A stretch of 64,000 nucleotides of DNA from the NCBI GenBank assembly GCA_020152595.1, contig JAIGNY010000151.1, forward strand, positions 46,001 through 110,000. Direction: 5' to 3'. Each line of letters begins with the position of its first letter. Position 1 is the first letter of the stretch. Under the pieces are notes generated by a model. The model had not been told where the DNA came from and ran no database searches. It saw only the letters and a program-made list of their open reading frames with translations. Origin of the DNA: Chiridota heheva. Its lineage: Eukaryota; Echinodermata; Holothuroidea; Apodida; Chiridotidae. A program made the translations under genes and the position numbers. Shown here piece after piece: positions 11,320-24,700 of the stretch.

Positions 11320-11935
11320 GCATAGGACTTTGCCAACATGATAATATACAGATTAGATGGACTCGACAGCCATGGTATACTATAAGACTTTGCCATTATG
11401 AAAATATAGAGATTTGATGGACACGACTGCCGTGGCATATGAGTTCACAAGCTTTAAAATAATTCAAAAAAGAAAACAGTTGGATCTATCTTCTCTTTTG
11501 TCTTCTTTTATTCCCTGGAAAGTTTTGATTTAGTTTTCCAATATGAAACAGGTTATATTTGGAGAATTATAAACTTTTTTGTAGCATCAGATTTTGGGAT
11601 GTGAGGGCGGGAAGAAAGTAAAATAAAACATGTTTATTCTACCTCACCATGCCTGCCACGGTGTAACTGCGATCTTTGCCATCATGAAAATATACATAAG
11701 TGATGGACACGACCACCGCGGTATAAGAGTTAACGATCGTCAAAATAAATTTGAGAAAACAAATAGCAATCTTCTGTTTTGTAACTTTTGTTGTCTTGTT
11801 TATTCCCTTGAAAGTTTTGACATAGTTTTCCCATATTGAAATAGGTTAAATCAAATTTCAGGATAAATATAAGGGCAGGAATAAACTGAAATAAAAGAGT
11901 TTATCCTACCTTACCATTCCAAAAACATAAATTTA
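11320..11935. repeat. Imperfect tandem duplication, period about 290 bp
   Basis: The block 'gactttgccattatgaaaat' with 'gatggacacgactgccgtgg' near 11384 recurs near 11671 as 'gatctttgccatcatgaaaat' and 'gatggacacgaccaccgcgg'. Later landmarks ('attccctggaaagttttgat' and 'attcccttgaaagttttgac') keep the same spacing. A third partial start lies at 11327. No coding content seen. Confidence 0.8.
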
Positions 11936-11999
11936 TTCCATATAAATGTGTGTTATGTCTTCCCTTCTCTTCTCCATGTCAAAGATTTTATAACCCCTT

Positions 12000-14135
12000 G
12001 GCCCAGTGTTTTGTTTTTTCCAATCAATCATTAAGGCCTACCTATTCCTAATGATAGTTCAGCCCAGAAGAATTTATGTTGAAGGTTAGAAACACACAAG
12101 TCATGAATCAAACCAGGGTAGCAATGCAAAGAAATCAAGAATATTCATATGCACTGATGACCTTTGGCCTATCGTTAAAAGTATTCCAGCTGAAGCAGAG
12201 TCTACTAATGTGCAATGAAAACATCAAAGAAATTCTTATTAAACACCTATTGTGAAAAAATTACAGATTAATCCATGTCGTTTAACATTTACTTCAGAGA
12301 GTAACAATGAATTCAATATTAATAATTGCATTTGCGGAAAAATGAATGTTTGCTTGGGTATTGTTATTGTTTTACGACCGATTACGCATCGCAAAATTAG
12401 CACGTGTTGACATACATTAATAAGGTAACAGCCAGCTCATGCTCAAAACTCGGTAATATTCTTACGCCTTGTGATCTGTCATCCCCAGTTGTGGAATTCA
12501 TAAACACACGTGGCCGCTATAGCATGTTTCAACTCGTGTAGTTATGGACAACAAACAATCATACTGTATAAAAACTTCAAACACTTGAATATTTATTGCT
12601 ACATAACAGCCTCATCAGCACGTTTAAGTGCTGATTCGGGTGAACATAAAATGGCTTAATCACTTAAAAAGCCATTTCAAGTGCACTAAATTCGTAACTT
12701 TAAGTGCCAGCATGGTACCGGGCATAGGGCATTTGACATTCTATTTTTCCTTGGTTGGCTGAGGTTGCCAGTGGCCATTTATAATTTAATCATTTGAAAT
12801 CAAACCTAAATTACCTGACATGTAAATCGAGCCAGCCTTTGGGCTGGTTATCGATAAGTAATGTTAATGGCTTGAAAATTATTTCATGTACTAAATTATA
12901 CGATGCATCAGATTACACCGCATCTCTACTCTAATCGCAGTTTGGCAGTGACCCAGATTTTTCTCAGAGCAGTAGTGACGTCAAAGCTGAAATTATGTAA
13001 TCTCGCCTTCTACCCTTGTAGCAAGTTAGTTGTTTTAATTTTCAATATGTGAACGAATATTTAGGACCAGAGGATCAATTATCATTACATGAATATAATG
13101 AATGTTAAAAATAATATTTCAGTGTTTTGCAAAGTTTGAACAAACAGAAAATGTTCAATTTCATACTAAAGTGGTCATGTTAGTTACATGAAACTTACAT
13201 TGTGCATTCATATCAAGGTTTTTATCATTTCAATTTGTAGGCCCTATCATCAATGATGACTTGCAATCAGCCTAGGCAGTGGAGCTGGCGAGGGAGAAGG
13301 AGGGGGGGGGAGGGGGGGGGGCCTTCAGCCTAATAATTTTAGGTGAAAGTATCACATTACTTGATCTAATTATTAGGCCTTCCAAGGTTTGATCTAATTA
13401 GCCACCCCCCCAATATTGTTATCACATGTCACCTGACCTCATTAAATCCCCCAATATTTTGAATGCTGCATCGCCCCTGATCAGACAATTGAATTATGAA
13501 ATGGGTGTGGGGTGGATGAGATGCAGAAACACATGTTACAACATACAATGAATCTCTGACCCTTCAGGGCCGTAAATTTACATCTTCAACGTGAAGGAGC
13601 ATGCATGGCTTCTTATCCAAACTTGGGGGCATAAGATGCAAATTGAAACTTAAAACAAATCCCCACCTGCCCCCCAATTGTGTACTCATCTTTTTTTAAA
13701 TTCGATAGGCCTACTTAAAAATGTATCCCGGGAATAATGACATTATGCTTTTTCTGTAGCAAAACTAAAACTGTGAACAATTTAGAACTCATATGCAGAA
13801 AAAAATCAAACCTGAAAATGTCATGACCTAACATTTTTTGCATATGTGTATGTGATTGCCAATGTTCGTAATTTTGCTTAAAAAATGTATTGTTCCATAA
13901 TATCACGTGATCAAACTGACCTTTGCTCTCCGATAACGTCGGTAATCGACTATTACATGGTGGAAACCTTCATTAACTCCTACATTAAAATGAATACAAA
14001 ATGGCTTACACCTTTTGTTAGAAGCATGTTTTTTCAACTGTCACTATTCTTATATAACAGTATTAACAGAGGTGGCATGCTGCATATACCCGTCTCTAAG
14101 TTCGTAAATACCGATGACCATGATATCAGGTGCAT
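12000..14135 (+). repeat. Two-kilobase dispersed element, copy A
   Basis: This stretch matches, in reverse complement, the sequence at 58735-60640. Matching landmarks include 'cagcccagaagaattt' (12060), 'atgacctttggcctatcgtt' (12160), 'cactcggtaatattcttacg'-like sequence (12450), 'cttgaatatttattgctaca' (12584), 'tcgactattacatggtgg' (13945) and 'aaataccgatgaccatg' (14105). I find no protein domain in it, only short open frames. Class is unknown: a non-autonomous transposon or a segmental copy. A homopolymer G tract at about 13297-13321 interrupts it. Confidence 0.85.
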
Positions 14136-14174
14136 TCCCCCTTTTCTTTTAAGATGGAAAAGGCATACGTTTGA

Positions 14175-14370
14175 GTGTACCTCTACTCAGCTGAGGGGGC
14201 TTGTCATCAAGTGCCCTGCTGAGTGTAGGTGGTGGCCTTGCCTCCCTGGCAGGAGGCTGCTGCTGCTGCTTAGACTTGGGCAGCGGTGGTGGGGAGAAGA
14301 TGATAAAAGTCTATCCAACCGTCTCTTCTCCGCCCTCTTGGCCACTCTTTGAAAATCTTTACCACAGATG
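14175..14370 (-). pseudogene. Scrap of a second DIRS gag gene
   Basis: The minus strand reads DFQRVAKRAEKRRLDRLLSS followed by a serine-rich run. This parallels the gag start of the element at 4300-4200 (FQKAAQRAEKRW..RLSSSS). The underlying DNA also matches, for example 'ggggagaagatgat' followed by 'cgccctcttggccactcttt'. It is about 200 bp long and bounded by element A and family R, so it is a truncated relic. Confidence 0.65.
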
Positions 14371-14745
14371 ACATAAATCCAATGTGTCATTCTGGAGATT
14401 TTGTGTTTACAAGCTCTATTTGGCAAAACCACTTTAAGCCCACCGACTATGCATATTAATGAGATTCAACGTTTTATAAAATGAGCATGTGGACACTAGC
14501 TAACAACATTATTATGCAAAACGGACCAACGGTTGCTTAACTACAAGCATTTCAAACAATTTACATTCAGCCCCACCCACTCATTAATATACACAACATC
14601 ATCACCAAATTCATTAGGGCACATCTTCTGAGTTTGGGCTATTTGTGTACAACATATGACATGAATCTAATGTACCATTCTTGAGATATCGTGTTTACAA
14701 GCTAGGCGTAACACACACACACATACACACACATACAAATGCACG
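14370..14745. repeat. Family R repeat copy with terminal CA tract
   Basis: Carries 'actatgcatattaatgagattcaacg', 'cccactcattaatat', 'gggcacatcttctgag' and 'gagatatcgtgtttacaagct', then 'ggcgtaacacacacacac' at 14704-14740. The same ending, a short GC-rich bridge and a CA run, closes the array at 27720-27765. The CA tract is therefore probably part of the element's end. Confidence 0.8.
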
Positions 14746-15147
14746 ACAAGCCAATCGGATAGCTCCCTGATGAGCATCAGAACCAAAAACATTACAGCGT
14801 TTTGACCCGTCAGGCTTTCAATGGAAACTTTGTGAAATATGACTGCTCTACTTCTCTTCTTCCTCTGCCATAGATCTTTAAAGAAGAGCAGCTAGAAACA
14901 CATACAGCTTTTGAATCTTAGCGATAACCACCATCAAAATCCAATATTCCAATTATTTTAAGCAACAGAGATTCAGAAACAAATTGAAAGAGATTTATCA
15001 AGATTTGATACTGTTTTCCTAATCAAACAACACACAAGTCTTGTTTATATTGAAAACTTGCACTTCAGTCAGATAAAGCTCAGAAACTGCAGCTGGTTCT
15101 TTTTGAAACTCAAAGATGTGATAGCTTTAATGTGGTATCTTATAGGC

Positions 15148-15626
15148 AGACCAGTTCTGCCAAGAAGTTAGACCAGTTCTGCCAAGAAGTTAGACCAGTT
15201 CTGCCAAGAAGTTAGACCAGTTTCAAGAAGTTGCCAGTTCTGCCAAGAAGTTGGACCAATTCTGCCAAGAAGTTAGACCAGTTCTGCCAAGAAGTTAGAC
15301 CAGTTCTGCCAAGAAGTTAGACCAGTTCTGCCAGGAAGTTAGACCAGTTCTGCCAAGAAGTTAGACCAGTTCTGCCAAGAAGTTAGACCAGTTCTGCCAA
15401 GAAGTTAGACCAGTTCTGCCAAGAAGTTAGACCAGTTCTGCCAAGAAGTTAGACCAGTTCTGCCAAGAAGTTAGACCAGTTCTGCCAAGAAGTTAGACCA
15501 GTTCTGCCAAGAAGTTAGACCAGTTCTGCTAAGAAGTTAGACCAGTTCTGCCAAGAAGTTAGACCACTTCTGCCAAGAAGTTAGACCAGTTCTGCCAAGA
15601 AATAAGACCAGTTCTGCCAAGAAGTT
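15148..15626. repeat. 22-bp tandem satellite 'agaccagttctgccaagaagtt'
   Basis: About 21 near-identical 22-bp units in direct head-to-tail array, with one short deletion around 15215-15235 and a few substitutions. It begins about 70 bp beyond the donor of the last recognised PP5 exon, so it lies in the final intron. Read with the gene (minus), each unit contains 'cttcttggcag', a splice-acceptor-like string. Units abut with no spacers, so it is not CRISPR. Confidence 0.95.
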
Positions 15627-15696
15627 TCAATTGATGTTTGCTCATACTAGCCATGGAAGGCAGCAGTCTATTTTGACATGCAGGATTATTACTCAC

Positions 15697-15775
15697 CACA
15701 GCTTCAAATGACACAAATTTTGGCACCAGGTCGGCTCCCATGTTGATTATTGCACCCTTGTTCCCCATTTTATCA
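15697..15775 (-). CDS. PPP5C: PP5 exon j: end of catalytic core
   Basis: Starts after 'cttgttag', completing the cysteine, and reads [20 protein letters not shown], then FVSFEAV before 'gtgagt'. In human PP5 the next residues form the short autoinhibitory helix tail containing KPMAY. That last exon is not recognisable between 4 and 15.7 kb. Reading through the donor adds about 20 codons before the 22-bp satellite frame and gives no family match, so read-through is unlikely. Confidence 0.93.
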
Positions 15776-18700
15776 CTAACAAGAAAGGAAAGATAAATGA
15801 TTACTAACATCAAGCTCTATCCATCACAGCACTAACTCTCCATCAGTGATGAGTTTCATCAGTGATGAGTTTAATCAATGATATGTATGCAGAGATTTTC
15901 CGTTTACTAGTCTCCCAAAACTGTCTAATATCATACAAAGTTTCCAATTTGTGCTGCTACAACGATAATGAATCTCTGACAATAGTTAATTGTAAAAGAG
16001 GGTATAGGATCAAATCAAGTGTTAATTGTATATATACTAAGTATTGACATTGTAAGGTTATCAATATGCTTCTTTCACATCCTAGAAAACACTATAGACT
16101 TCACACACTATCAGTTTGAATGTCACTATGTGACTGGCAGACATATCCAACATTGTGATGTCACTACGTGACTGGCAGACATATCCATCATTGTGACAAA
16201 GTCATGTTTTCTTCACATTTTTGCCATTCATCACAAAAACAATCTACATCAAATAAATTACAGGAACATTTTCAATAAAACTATAAAGACGGTAAATAAT
16301 ATTGAATAACATTTCAGACATTGCTTCTGCCAAACAAAATTCAAAAATAAGGAGAGTAGAAGAAAAGTTGAACTATTTCCCACAATGATGATATTCCAAA
16401 CAACAAAATATTTCACGGCACATTTCAAAGATTATATTGTTTAAAATGGACTGAAAAGCACTCTTTATATCATGAAAACTAACCAATAATTTGGAGCTGA
16501 AAATATGGTGATACATTTGCCATCGTGCTCTACTTCATACCCCTCGTCCTTCACCTGGTGACTCCTGATGATGTAATCTAGATTGTTCTGCTCCAGAAAC
16601 CTCTTGGTGACATCTGGGCCAAAGTGGATACCCATCCCTCGACTGCTGGGGGACCTACCGGGCTGTGGTTGAGGGTCCGACCACAAAAGATCACACATGA
16701 TACCTACATGAAGAGATGGGGAAGTGATAACATTTGTTGTTGTGGGATATGTACTAAAATTAAAGCAACAAAATTTACTATTGATTAGGGCTATAAATAA
16801 TGACATGATTCCTCCATACATACATACATGGTGAGAATTCACATTCATTTCTTCAGCTGACAACCCGGACCCTGAAGAACACAGATCTATATTACTAGTG
16901 CTAAGCTGAATGCATCTCAACCGAAAACAACTGAAGCTTTTCGTTCTACTAGAAACATTAACCATTCATATAAAATACTGGACTATTTGAATTTTTCTGC
17001 AATAAGGTTGTCAATATTTGTTAATCCTGAAACATTGTAAACAGCCCCTTTTCTTCTAATCTGTTTAATTTGCAAACATTTGATGACACAGGGTTTGGGG
17101 AAATCTCTTTTAATCCCAAACTGCCAATTACGTCTGCTTTAATCTTGGAAGAAAGTGAACAAACATTTCATGAAAATTAAGTGAATGAACAAATATTTTA
17201 AAATAATCTCAGTAGTGATATCTAATCTTTAAAAGTAAGTTTATCAAATTGAAGGTTGCCATTTCAATGTGTGATAAAAAACAAACTTGAAAAAAATAGT
17301 ATGTTTTGCATTACTTTTATTCAACTGATTTCCTCTTACTTAAAATGCATTTCGTGTTTGTTAAATAGCGACAACAATCTTTTAACAAACAAATTTGATA
17401 CATAAAAAAGAATTACTTACCCGTGTCAGGAGGTTGTTGGTTACGATCTACCTTCCTAATATCATCTACTTTTACACTATCATCACTGAAAAGTCCTCCA
17501 TGCATTACCTAAAGTGGACAAAAACCAAGGCATTTTCAACTTGTCCAATTGCTAGATGAGAAGTACTTGAATTTCAGAAACAATCAGTTGTAATTCTCCA
17601 TATCAGCTCAACTGTTGTCAAGTAAAATATCATTAATATTAATTTTAATACATATTATCATAATATAATTATATTAATATAATAGAATATAATTATATTA
17701 ATATAATTTTGATTTGAGTAGGAACAAATTTGCTAAAAAACCCCATCTACAGTCTCACTGCAGATTCTTACACTCAAAGTAAGCAGTGGCAAAGTTAATG
17801 TGGGGCAAATGCTTCTGAGTGCAGCAGCTATTTTACAGTATTAAGACCAAGTAACCCTAAAAGTTGCAGGTATATAGCAGTTGCCCATGTGTTACTCAAA
17901 GGGAAGAATAACCAAGCTGTCAAATGTTTGAAATGAAATGGCAGAATTTTTAACTCCATAGTTAAAAAATCTGCAAGAAGAGAGTGCTGAGTCTTCTCCC
18001 CAAATGTAATAATTAGTACAGCTCCTCTTTGCCAGAACACATTTAATTCACTTATAGGAATGAAGGAAGTTGGAAACTCTTGTTTGGTTAACTTTAGGAC
18101 TGTTAATATCATATGAGTGCTCTTGGCTTATCTCTTCCTGCCATTTCCAGCTATTACTTCTTTATCCAATTTCTTCATGTTTATCATTTCTGTCATCATG
18201 ACAAATGGTTAATTGCAAAGTAAGACAAATTCTAAAGTATCTGTGAAAACTTCTGGCATAATTTACTTATCCCTTCAATTTCAAATCTTTCTGTGATCCT
18301 TGGTCTAGATTTTGTAATAATTCTCAAAACTAAAAAATTCTTCACTGGTAGGAACATGGTGCCAGATGTACATGGATGAAAAGAAATATAAAGCACTGAA
18401 CAAACTGCTCTAAAATAGGTGCTGCAGAAGAGCAGGATAGGCAGCCAATCCATCAAATGTACTAACTGCTTCTGTATCTGAGGAAATAGTAATTGTGTTG
18501 TAGTAGTATAGCTGGTTATGTATTTTTATTTCAGGCTTCACCTTGTTATGTATTTTTATTTCAGACTTGACCTTAAAAACTGCCACTGATACCAGAAATT
18601 AAGCTTTTAGATAGCAGTCAAGTAAAGTTTCTACAGATTGGAATTAAGGTCTAAGAATCTGTCATCCACCTTCAATACAAAGTTGGAACAGAAGAAAAAT

Positions 18701-21700
18701 ATTCTGGCTATAAAATGTATAATAACAGAAAAGAGTGTATCTGGAAAAAATACAAATAAATGAATAAACTTCATCTACAAGACATACCAAAACTTTCTTA
18801 TTGATAAGTTGAGCCAGAGGGAGCCAGTTGTAGATTTCTGTGAAGAGTTCGGCCATTTGAGAGGTGTACTTGGCTTTGACCTCACCAAAAAATCCATACA
18901 GCTGATTCATTGTCTCTGTTTCATGGTTTCCTGAAAATATAGTGTTAGAATATTACACTTCAGTTGATAAAAGTGAGGCCCAATAAACCACTCATTTACC
19001 TAGTAGTGTAAAAGGACATTATGAATGCATAGAAAATGTTCATTTTGAGCAAGAAAACAGGGAGGATTTAGTTTCTTGAACACCAAAGCATCAAAGCCGC
19101 ACTTGTGTTTAAAAATCACAATTTTTTTTTCGGAATAATAATCTTTTTTAGGTCGCTAACCATTTTATTTTGACATGGATCTCAATTGACCTATATTTCA
19201 ACACTGATTAAAAATCACATCTTACAGAAATTTATGTTTATTACTTTTAATGTGGACTAAAGATGCAATTTTAACTGACTGGGAATTGCAATGTCATTTC
19301 TTGTTTTCATCAAATATTTTATGGAGTTCTAATGAACAATTAATTTTTCATACCTTGTTGCAATAAACTTTTGAAAATATTTTGCTTTGAATGAACAAGA
19401 AACTGGCAAAATATTGCTTGGTGCCATATTTCTAACAAATCATGTTGTAACTTGGTCATTTGCAAGTGATATTGAATGATTTCTTTCTCAAACTGTTCTA
19501 TGATATTCTGCCTTCTTTGAGGCAACTCTACACATCTTCTTTAAATGCCCGCAGCCATTTACACCTGAAACAATGTGACACAAGATTTTCATTTATTGAT
19601 CACAAGAAAAAGGTAATGTGTTCTTACCTCTAGATAAATGAAAGTGGTCTGGGTACAGCAGCTTGTAACTAAATAGTGCCAGGATGACCTCCATAGAGAA
19701 GGAGCCTCGGTCTACAAAGTCACCATTGAAAAGCTATCAAGAATTTGGTCAAGGGAAAAGTCATCTGTTTACTACACAGAAAATGAAACATGAGTGTTAT
19801 CCAACTTTCTTTTCTTCTTTCATAAATGTGTTCATACCAAATTATATTCCTCACCAAGACAATATATCCCATAACAAAGCATCTCTTATTCAAACTACCC
19901 AACTTCTATCAATTTCCAAATCTTTCCTTCATTGAGCTTAAAATAAGTTGTTTTCTTGAATTTCAAAGAGCGCTTAGTAATAGAAAGCCAGGTGCAAATA
20001 GAAATATCTTTTTAACAATGAAAAAAAATCACAATATCATGCCATACATAATGTACTTCTTGACCTGTATAGATTGGCCACATGATTAAAATGTCAGTAA
20101 ATCCCTTCTAATAAACATTTTGCTCAAAAAAGTTGCATCTGACTTCTAGGAAAACTAAACATTGACATCAGCACAGTATATTGGTAAACACTGAATATTC
20201 ACTTGACAAATTTTTAGTATTCATAAAAACCGTCTGATAGTTGATAAACCTATTTCCAGAAGGACAATTAAAGAGTGCACATACAGTATATTTCAAAGGA
20301 TACATATGGGTTTTCTTTGGATGGAAGCCCATTGATTTTAAATATATTATACAAATCATAATACTGGCCATGTACATCCCCACACACTGTAAATTTGGTA
20401 TTCTCTGGTATCGTTATGTCACACAACGTAGGAAGTTTCTTTAACATTTCAAGAACTTGTATAAGTATCTGCAAAGAAAAAACAGAAATGCAACAATTAC
20501 AGTAGCTTGATATGAAGTCATTGAACATATTAAATAGTTACTTAAGTAGTTATAAACATTTTTAGGCAGTCCGAAAATTTAAAGAAGAAAGTAAGTTAGG
20601 AATTTGAGTTTATGTTTTTAATGATAGGTGGACATATTAGTTCAATGGACCTCAGAGGTTTTAACTACAATCACACAACACCATTGGTGCAAAGATTAGA
20701 AGAGATGGTATAAAGGAAAGAATACAATGACAATGCTAGCATTCTTTTGAAGTGGAAAAGGAGAGTAAAGCAAATGGAATCCTCAGAGTACAACAGCATA
20801 GATATCCTTCTTTGTTTGTTTGATGAGGGCTTAACGGCACCACAACAACAAGGGTCAAATTGTGCCTGAGAGGTCAGATCATTCTAGAGGTAGAAAGGAA
20901 AAGAAACAGGGGGAGAATGAGAGAAATACAAGAACAAAAAGTCAGAAAGCTGTGATTGAGAGAGGAGGTGCATGGGTGAAAAAAACAAAAGTAGAGAGAG
21001 GGGGTGGAAGAGGAGAATTAAATATGGTTGTAGAGGAAAGCATGATAAAGGAAGGAGATCATAACATCAGGAGGGTTTTTCTGGAAGAACTCAGCAATTG
21101 AGTTGTGGGGAGCGAGGGAAGCTCTGGGAAGGTTGTACAGGGGGCAAGCAAGGAGAACGTGATGACCTGTGAGGGTACAATGGCAATTGTTGCAGTGGGG
21201 TTGGGGGAACCAATAAGGAGGTGGGAGTGAGTTGGGTGGGTGTGACCTATTCTAAGATGGGTAATATGAACGTTGTCGATACAAGAGAGGTTGTTGATGG
21301 TGGATTTGATCGGGATGGTGGGCTGGATGATGTGGAGTTTGTTATCAATATGGAATTCCGTGAGGTTTGCCAGTGGTCACGAACAAGGGAAGCGATAAGC
21401 GGTTTGATGTCAGAAAGGGTTTTGGGAAAAGGGGTGAGCATCAGCCCTGTCATTGCCAGGGATGCCAACATGGCTGGGTATCCAGAAAAAAAGAATACTT
21501 TTCCTGTAGAGTGTGGGCGAAAGGAGTTTCAGGAGGTGGGATGTGAAGTTATCCTATTTAAGATTGAGGAAAGAAGTAAGAACAGCCTTGGAATCGGAGA
21601 AAATGGCAAAATGGCTGAGCGGAGAGTACTCAATAAAGTTGAGGGCGAGGAGAATGGCCTTTGCCTCGACTGAAAAGATGGACGAGTAGACGGGAAGTCT

Positions 21701-24700
21701 GCTACTGAGGGTGATGTCTTGGACGACGCAGCAGAAGCTGTCTTGTTGCCTTCCTTGGAGCCATCAGTATAGATGGAGGTGTAGTTTGAGAGTTGGTCTT
21801 TGATTTGGTTGTGGATATTGATGAAGAGGTTATGGTGGGTTTTTGTGATGAGTGGAGAGGCCCAGGTGGATAGAGGGGAGGGGGGTGGCCCACGGAGGAA
21901 AAGTGGGCCAGGAGAAGGTGCTGAGAGTGGCGGGGTTAATGCCGAGATGGAAGAGGTCTGATTTAATGCGTAAGCTAAAGGGAGGGGATAGGGTTTTAGT
22001 CCTATCAAAAAGAGTGGAGAAATTGGGGTACCTAATGAGGTTGTAAACATGGTTCTGGGTGTTAAAGAGGACTCTTAAAAGCATGGTAAAAGCTAAGCTT
22101 TGTACATCTAAGTAGAAAAGGGGGTTCGTTGGCTTCAATATGAAAGCTGGTGATTGGGGAGGTCCTGTAGGCACCTAGACAAAGCGGCTCATTTTAAATG
22201 GTGTTGACGTGGCTGAAGTATGAGTTGTGAGCGACACAGTAGACAATATTGCCGTAGTCAAGCTTGGCACGAATGGTGAGCCTGAAGATTTTGAGGAGAG
22301 CATGGCGGTTCGCACCCCAAGTGGTGTTGGAGAGGAGGCGGAGAATGTTGAGGAAGCTGTTGCATTTTAGTTTCAGGTTGGTGATGTGTTGCTTGTAGGA
22401 GAGCTTAGGGTCTAGAGTTTAACTCAGGAATTTCGTGTCTTCAACTTTAGGGATGCAATTGCCATTGAGCACGAGGTTTGGGTTGGGGTGGAGGTTGTCG
22501 AAATGACAGAAGTGCATGCAGACTGTCTTGTCTTTGGTGAATTTAAAACCGTTATTGTTGCACCAGACTTGCAGCTGGTTGAGGCTGAATTGGAGTCTAT
22601 TTTTAAAAAGAGGAAAGCTAGGGGAGGAGTAAAAGATGGTGAAGTCGTCGACATAGAGGGTATGTTTGATGTTGGGGCCAAGGTTGTCCTCGATGTCATT
22701 AATGCTCAGGTTGAAGAGAGTGGGAGAGAGGATGCTGCCTTGGGGGAAGTCTTCTTCTTGGGGGTAGGTGTTGGAGAGGGTGTGGCCGATATGAACTTGG
22801 AACTGTCTGGGTGAGAGGAAGTTTTGAATAAAGATGGGGAGATGGCCTCTGAGGCCGATGGTGTAAAGTTTGCGGATAATGCCGTATATCCAAGTAGTGT
22901 CGAAAGCTTTCTTGAGGTCGAAAAAATGGCAATGAGGTGTTCCTTTTTTGCTAAGGATTCCCGGATAGCGGTGTCGATGTTCCGGAAGCCACTTTGGTGA
23001 AGGGAGAGGATTATGTTGGTCTCGAGGAACCAGTTTAGTCTCTGATTAATGATACTTTTCATAATTTTACAAGGACAGCAGGTGAGGGCGATGGGGCGGT
23101 AGCTGGAGGGGTCGGTAGTGTCCTTCCCTGGTTTAAGGACGGGGGTGACAATAGCTGTGCTCCAGATAGAGGGAAAGGGGTGTGAGGAGCAAATGTGGTT
23201 AAGGATGGTGAGTAGGGTAGTGGTGGCCTTGTTGGAGAGGTGTTTCAGGGACAGGTAGGGGATCTTATCTGGGCCCTTGGAGGTGCAGCCAGCATCATGG
23301 ATGGCTTGCTTTAATTCAGAAAGGGTGAGAGGGGTGTTGTAGCTCTCAGAGTTGTCAGAGAGAAAGGTGATACTCCGGGCTTCATCGCAAGCTTTTTTAG
23401 TTTTGAAAGCATTGGAGTAGTTGGCCGGGGACGAGATGTTGCTGAAAGAGGCAGCGAGGTGGTTAACGATGTCCTTTTTTGCAGTGAGAAGGTCACCATT
23501 CCAGGAGAGATGGGAGACTTGCCCACCCTGCCGTGGAAGCTGTTAACCATACTCCAAATCTTCTTAGTGGGGGTGGGGGTGGTGAGAGAAGAGATGAAGT
23601 TGTTCCAAGTGTTAGTTTTACTGTCCTTGGTAGTGCGCATGGCCTTGGCACAGCTGATGCGAAAGAGGCTGAGGTTGTGGGAGGTCGGGTAAGTTTTGAA
23701 GTTCCTGAGGGCCCTTTTCCTGTTCTTGGTGGCGGTTTTGCAGTCATCAAAGAACCAGGGGTTGGTGAAGGGGAAGGGGAGGTGGGTGATAAGGGGCTTT
23801 GGGAAATTGAGCAGGTGGCGATGTTGATAAATATTACTGAAGTTTGACATGGGATCCTCACCTTTGAGGAGATGGGGGGGAGAGGTGTGAGTCACAGATG
23901 GTTTTGAAAAGGGGCTAGTAAGCCTTCTCAAGGTTCCAATTGGGGGTGTGGTCAGTGGGGGTTTGAAGGTTGGAGTGTATAAGAAGAGGGTAATGGTCAC
24001 TACCACAGAGATCAGCAGTGACTCTCCAACTAAAATCAAGGAGGTTGGGGGAACAGATAGACAGGTCAATACAGGTAAGGGAGCCTGTGGCAGGGTGAAG
24101 GTAGGTCGGGGAGTAAGTGTTGAGCAAGGAGAGGCTGTGCTGCCGAAGAGTATTTTCAATGAGCTTGCCTCTGGGGGAGGAGGTAATAGAGTCTCACAGA
24201 GGATTGTGGGAGTTGAAGTAACCAAGATGGAAAGGGGGAGGGGAGTTGAGAGATGAGGTTTTTAAGGCTGGTTGGCTGAATGTTGGCATTGGGGGGAGAT
24301 AAATATTGCAAAAAATGAAGGTTTTGTGGAGGAAGATAGACATACAGATGGCCTGAAGGTCGGTGTGCACATGAACAGGGCTGTGTGGGATATCGTGTCC
24401 AATGAGAATGGAGATGCCTCCACAGGCCCTGTCGGCATCCACTTGATGTTTGTGCTGGCAAGCGCAGTTGTTTAGGGAATAATGGTCCGTGGTTTTTAAG
24501 AAGGTTTCTTGTAGGCAGAAGACGACCAGGTTAAAGGTGGTGGCCAAAAGGTCAATTTCTTCAGAATTCGCCTAAGGTTCCTTATGTTCCATTGTATAAT
24601 GTTGTGAATGTTATTGTTATTGTTTATGTTGCATGCCATAAGGAGGCAGGGGGTTATCTTGAGGAAGATCTCTTGGGTCTGATTTGGCTTATTTTTTCTT

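Larger units (their letters stand above)
15776..20303 (-). other. PPP5C: PP5 introns between exons e and j
   Basis: Four introns of about 570-980 bp and one small gap pattern, all AT-rich. They hold no transposon protein. Notable are a 37-bp direct duplication near 16120-16195 ('actggcagacatatcca'), a 34-bp duplication near 18507-18570, and an AT palindrome at 17630-17715. Confidence 0.7.

Noticed and set aside
15148..15626. CRISPR-like regular array
   Set aside because: The 22-bp units abut directly without unique spacers, and the genome is eukaryotic.
15559..15700. Read-through of the PP5 exon j donor as an alternative C-terminus
   Set aside because: The added codons show no resemblance to the PP5 tail and run into the 22-bp satellite; the 'gtgagt' donor is a strong consensus. 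Transcript data could revive it.
23459..23861. Plus-strand open frames overlapping the LINE copies
   Set aside because: Antisense shadows of the minus-strand LINE ORF2.
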